Shown piece after piece: positions 61,349-64,000 of a stretch of DNA of 64,000 nucleotides. The DNA comes from Algoriphagus aestuariicola. GTDB lineage: Bacteria; Bacteroidota; Bacteroidia; Cytophagales; Cyclobacteriaceae. The stretch spans positions 310,001-374,000 of the forward strand of contig NZ_JAFKCW010000001.1 of assembly GCF_017254835.1 (NCBI RefSeq), written 5' to 3'. The stretch's first letter is position 1; each line of letters opens with the position of its first letter. The position numbers and the translations under genes were made by a program. The notes beneath the pieces were generated by a model that saw only the letters and a program-made list of their open reading frames with translations, did not search any database and was not told where the DNA came from.

Positions 61349-63856
61349 TTAGTGTGCATTATCCCCCGGATCTGTTTTCGGGGGATTTTTTTTGTCCCCC
61401 AGATTGGCTGAGTCGTCGGGAAGGCTTTTGATGTAAAGGTCTCGCTTGGGGAATGGGATTTCTATGTCGTTTTCTTTGAATGCTTCGAAAATCGCATTCA
61501 TGACCTCGTTGCGCATCTCCAGCATCAGATCCATGGATTCGATCCAGAAGAGAACCCTAAAATCCACGGAGCTCTCGTTGAAGGTTTGCATCAGAACCCT
61601 CGGGACGGGAGTTTTTAGAATTCGGTCTCGTTTCAATACTTCCTCGATGAGCGACTTTACTTTTGTCATGTCCGCATCGTAGGCCACACCGATGATCAGC
61701 TCAATACGACGTCTTTTATCAGAGAGCGTCCAGTTGATGAGGCTTTGCGACAGCAGATCGCCATTCGGTATGACCACCTCAGCACCGTCGTAGGAGAGGA
61801 TTTTGCTTGCACGGATGCCGACTTCTTTGACTTGTCCGCTGTTTTGCCCCACTTCAATATCATCTCCGATTTGTATGGGTCGCTCAAAAGCCAAGATGAC
61901 GCCAGATACAAGATTGTTAATGATCGTCTGCAGGCCAAAACCTATGCCCACCGAGAGGGCACCCAGCACGATGGTGACTTTGTCCAGGGGGATCTCCGCT
62001 GCCGTAGCGGCGATGATAAACCCCACGATCAATACGCTCAGTCTAATCAGCAGGATGGAGCTCCCCAAGCGTTTGGTTCGATTTCCGGAATACTTCTGGT
62101 CCTTAAGTGAGGCAAAGTAGGCAATGTTGTTCGCCAAGATATAGGAGGCGTAGATCAAGAAGCCGAAGAGCAAAATGCTGCTAAAGGTGAAGCTGGTGGC
62201 TCCGAGTTTTCGCTCTTGGGAAAGAAAGCCGGAAACTGTGTCGTATACATAGTCGCTCAGAGCCAGGTTGTGGAGAAAGATGATCACCCAAAAGAAAAGT
62301 GCCAAAAACATGAAAAAGCCACGGATTCTACTTTGAATTGCCTTGTAGTCTATGTAGGTGGTAAATGCGTCTGCGTCCCGCTTGTTTTCCACTATTGCGT
62401 AGATGATTTCCATGATCACCTTGACGAAAAAGTAAAGGGTAATCGCATGGACAAACCCTACCACTCCGGCTACACTGAGGATTTTGGCGAGGCTAAACCG
62501 CCCAAAGATGTTTGCTACGATTCCCAAAATAAGGAATACCATTGTCAGGGTCCGGAGCCGCTTTAAGAAGAATACTTCATTGGGATCTTCCGACTTGAAT
62601 TTTTTGGGGATCTGCCAGAGAAGTATCAGCACTGTCAAATTGCCGATCTGAAAGTAGATCCGTTCCTGGTACGCGATTTCCCAGTATAGATTGCTCACGG
62701 AGAAAAAAAGGAATACGGCCACGACTATCAACCACTTGACGAAGACATTTGTCGGGAAGGCTTTGTGTATCAAAATCGTGGAGAAAAAAACGAGCAGATA
62801 CATGAAAAAGGTCAGTAGCGCTACCGACCCGGTGTCAAACATGAAAAGTACCAACGGGAGCAAAGCCACCATCACGCTGGAAAAAGTTCTCTCGGATAGG
62901 AATTTGATCCGGTCGAGGATGACTTTTCCATATTCCTTGTCCTCTTTGATTTTTTTGAGGGTTTGTTTAATCATCAAAAAGCTGACTGCCAATATCAACA
63001 CCGCCAACACGGTGGTGAACAGATCCAAACGCAACTGTCTTAAGAGAAAGAGGTAGTTGATTTTTAAGGAGTCCAGCGTAATGTTGAAGATGCTCTTTGG
63101 GGAAGCGATTTCATAGGATTCCCAGATAAAATTGATTTCCTTTTTGAGTAGGTTTTTTTCCAGAATGGTCCGGTTGATTTCAACATAGCGCAGCAATTCC
63201 ATGATGCCTATGGTGATGGAGCTGAGTTTGGACTGATATCGTGCGGCCTGCAGTTCCTGCCGGTAGATGGTACTGTCCAGTTGATGGATGTTGGCTTTGA
63301 GATTTTCTATTTCTGAAGAATAGGTGGGCAGCAAAAGTGTATCCCTGATTTTGTAAGTGAAAAAATCGTCCGCCTTAATTGCTCCCAACAGGCTGTCAAG
63401 GTATTGCAAGCGATCCAGTCTCACTTGCACAATCCTATCCAGTTCGGCGTTGTTTTCTTCTGTTGACTTCAGGACTCGCAGCAAGGCTGCTACGTATCTG
63501 AAGTTGAATTTGGAATTGGGGTTTTTCGCCCTTTCCCTAATGGAAGCAATGTACCCTTCCATCATGGGAATCTCCTCGGCAAATCTGGAGGTATCCAGCT
63601 TTTCCTCAAGCTCCAGCATGATCTCATTGGCCTGAAGGCTGTAGTTTCTTCCTTTGTAGATTAATTCTTCGAGTGAGGGGGATTTGAGGGATTCCGGGAC
63701 CTCAGGTTGGATAAGCGTGGAGTCTAAAAAAATCAGGCTGTCCTTGGAAGACATCAAAAGACTGTCGGCATTGCTTTTCAACGGACTTTCTTGCGCAAAA
63801 GCTGCCTGGACAAGCAAAAGGAAAAAGAAGAACGGGATCGAAAAATAGTTTTTCAT
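61349..63856 (-). CDS. MscS-family mechanosensitive channel (large)
   Basis: 835 residues. Signal peptide (FFFLLLVQAAFAQE), a periplasmic helical N-domain (about 30-270), roughly ten hydrophobic helices, and the conserved MscS pore and beta domain (GFGLQTIINNLVSGVIL, AFERPIQIGDDIEVGQNSG, VKEVGIRASKILSYDGAEVV, IPNGDLLSQSLINWTLSD), ending in a charged tail. It releases solutes under hypo-osmotic shock. The extra N-terminal parts resemble MscK/MscM. The stop is close to the cold-shock gene's terminator, which overlaps its 3-prime end. Confidence 0.93.
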   Translation of the reverse strand: MKNYFSIPFFFFLLLVQAAFAQESPLKSNADSLLMSSKDSLIFLDSTLIQPEVPESLKSPSLEELIYKGRNYSLQANEIMLELEEKLDTSRFAEEIPMMEGYIASIRERAKNPNSKFNFRYVAALLRVLKSTEENNAELDRIVQVRLDRLQYLDSLLGAIKADDFFTYKIRDTLLLPTYSSEIENLKANIHQLDSTIYRQELQAARYQSKLSSITIGIMELLRYVEINRTILEKNLLKKEINFIWESYEIASPKSIFNITLDSLKINYLFLLRQLRLDLFTTVLAVLILAVSFLMIKQTLKKIKEDKEYGKVILDRIKFLSERTFSSVMVALLPLVLFMFDTGSVALLTFFMYLLVFFSTILIHKAFPTNVFVKWLIVVAVFLFFSVSNLYWEIAYQERIYFQIGNLTVLILLWQIPKKFKSEDPNEVFFLKRLRTLTMVFLILGIVANIFGRFSLAKILSVAGVVGFVHAITLYFFVKVIMEIIYAIVENKRDADAFTTYIDYKAIQSRIRGFFMFLALFFWVIIFLHNLALSDYVYDTVSGFLSQERKLGATSFTFSSILLFGFLIYASYILANNIAYFASLKDQKYSGNRTKRLGSSILLIRLSVLIVGFIIAATAAEIPLDKVTIVLGALSVGIGFGLQTIINNLVSGVILAFERPIQIGDDIEVGQNSGQVKEVGIRASKILSYDGAEVVIPNGDLLSQSLINWTLSDKRRRIELIIGVAYDADMTKVKSLIEEVLKRDRILKTPVPRVLMQTFNESSVDFRVLFWIESMDLMLEMRNEVMNAIFEAFKENDIEIPFPKRDLYIKSLPDDSANLGDKKNPPKTDPGDNAH
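61361..61393 (+). terminator. intrinsic terminator of cold-shock gene
   Basis: ATCCCCCG/CGGGGGAT stem with T7, 31 bases after the cold-shock stop. It overlaps the last codons of the channel gene on the other strand, so on that strand it is coding and may be tolerated. Confidence 0.82.
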
Positions 63857-64000
63857 CGGGTTGCGATAGGTAACTAAAATTAGGGATTATATCGAATATA
63901 GAAGAAAGGCAGAGAGGCTTGTTTTACTTTTTGGCTAGCCTGGAATAGGACAAATTGACCGTATTTGGTAAAGATGAAGTGGTTTGTGAGACAAAACGGC

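Overview
The window looks like a chromosome segment of a Bacteroidota bacterium, most likely a Cyclobacteriaceae-type member of the Cytophagales. The evidence is a SusC/SusD pair, a BtuG-like propeller beside a B12 TonB receptor, DUF6266 and HI0074-family proteins, several FAQ-type signal peptides and lipoproteins, the near absence of Shine-Dalgarno sequences, and an IS200-like transposase of a kind common in this phylum. The taxonomic call is inference from gene content. No rRNA, tRNA or CRISPR array was recognised.

Layout. 1-2.1 kb: a general-stress cluster on the minus strand (DUF4142 lipoprotein, glycine-zipper stress protein, an unlisted 39-residue membrane peptide, YciE/YciF ferritin-like protein). 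3.0-6.2 kb: a CheB-CheR-PAS-histidine kinase fusion split by a one-base deletion near 5136. 6.3-13.6 kb: ordinary small genes (alpha/beta hydrolase, Crp-type regulator, SRPBCC and SDR pair, XRE regulator with membrane anchor, serine hydrolase lipoprotein, DUF2784) and a decayed alcohol-dehydrogenase remnant at 12.1-12.3 kb. 13.8-18.2 kb: a DUF1080-SUMF1 fusion behind a propeller/PKD/cytochrome c/CBM lipoprotein. 18.6-21.6 kb: a tightly overlapping three-gene operon (small membrane protein, HTTM protein, FAD oxidoreductase).

22-31 kb is the accessory region. It holds small hypothetical genes, then a 2.4 kb array of palindromic repeat modules surrounding one intact IS200/RAYT-type transposase and flanked by a second repeat family, then an AT-rich stretch with an XRE regulator, an Mrr-like nuclease-fold protein, a degenerate HNH-like protein and a stand-alone class III nucleotide cyclase. 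This is the best place to look for an undescribed system.

31-38.4 kb returns to core-like DNA: a 1001-residue propeller/HEAT/cytochrome c lipoprotein, an anti-sigma-like TPR protein, and a BtuFCD-type ABC importer. A cobalamin riboswitch at 38.49-38.74 kb faces the other way and leads a btuB-btuG-like pair, so 35.1-41.8 kb is a divergent vitamin B12 uptake locus. 41.9-47.6 kb carries a DUF1330 protein, an orphan HepT/HI0074-like protein and an isolated SusC/SusD pair. 47.9-64 kb is mostly housekeeping and envelope quality control: HtrA-type protease, Dxr, RseP, an outer-membrane-like protein with an IPT/kelch lipoprotein, Lon, HslU without an adjacent HslV, an SDR, SixA, a cold-shock protein and a large MscS-family channel. 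Clear intrinsic terminators separate several of these units.
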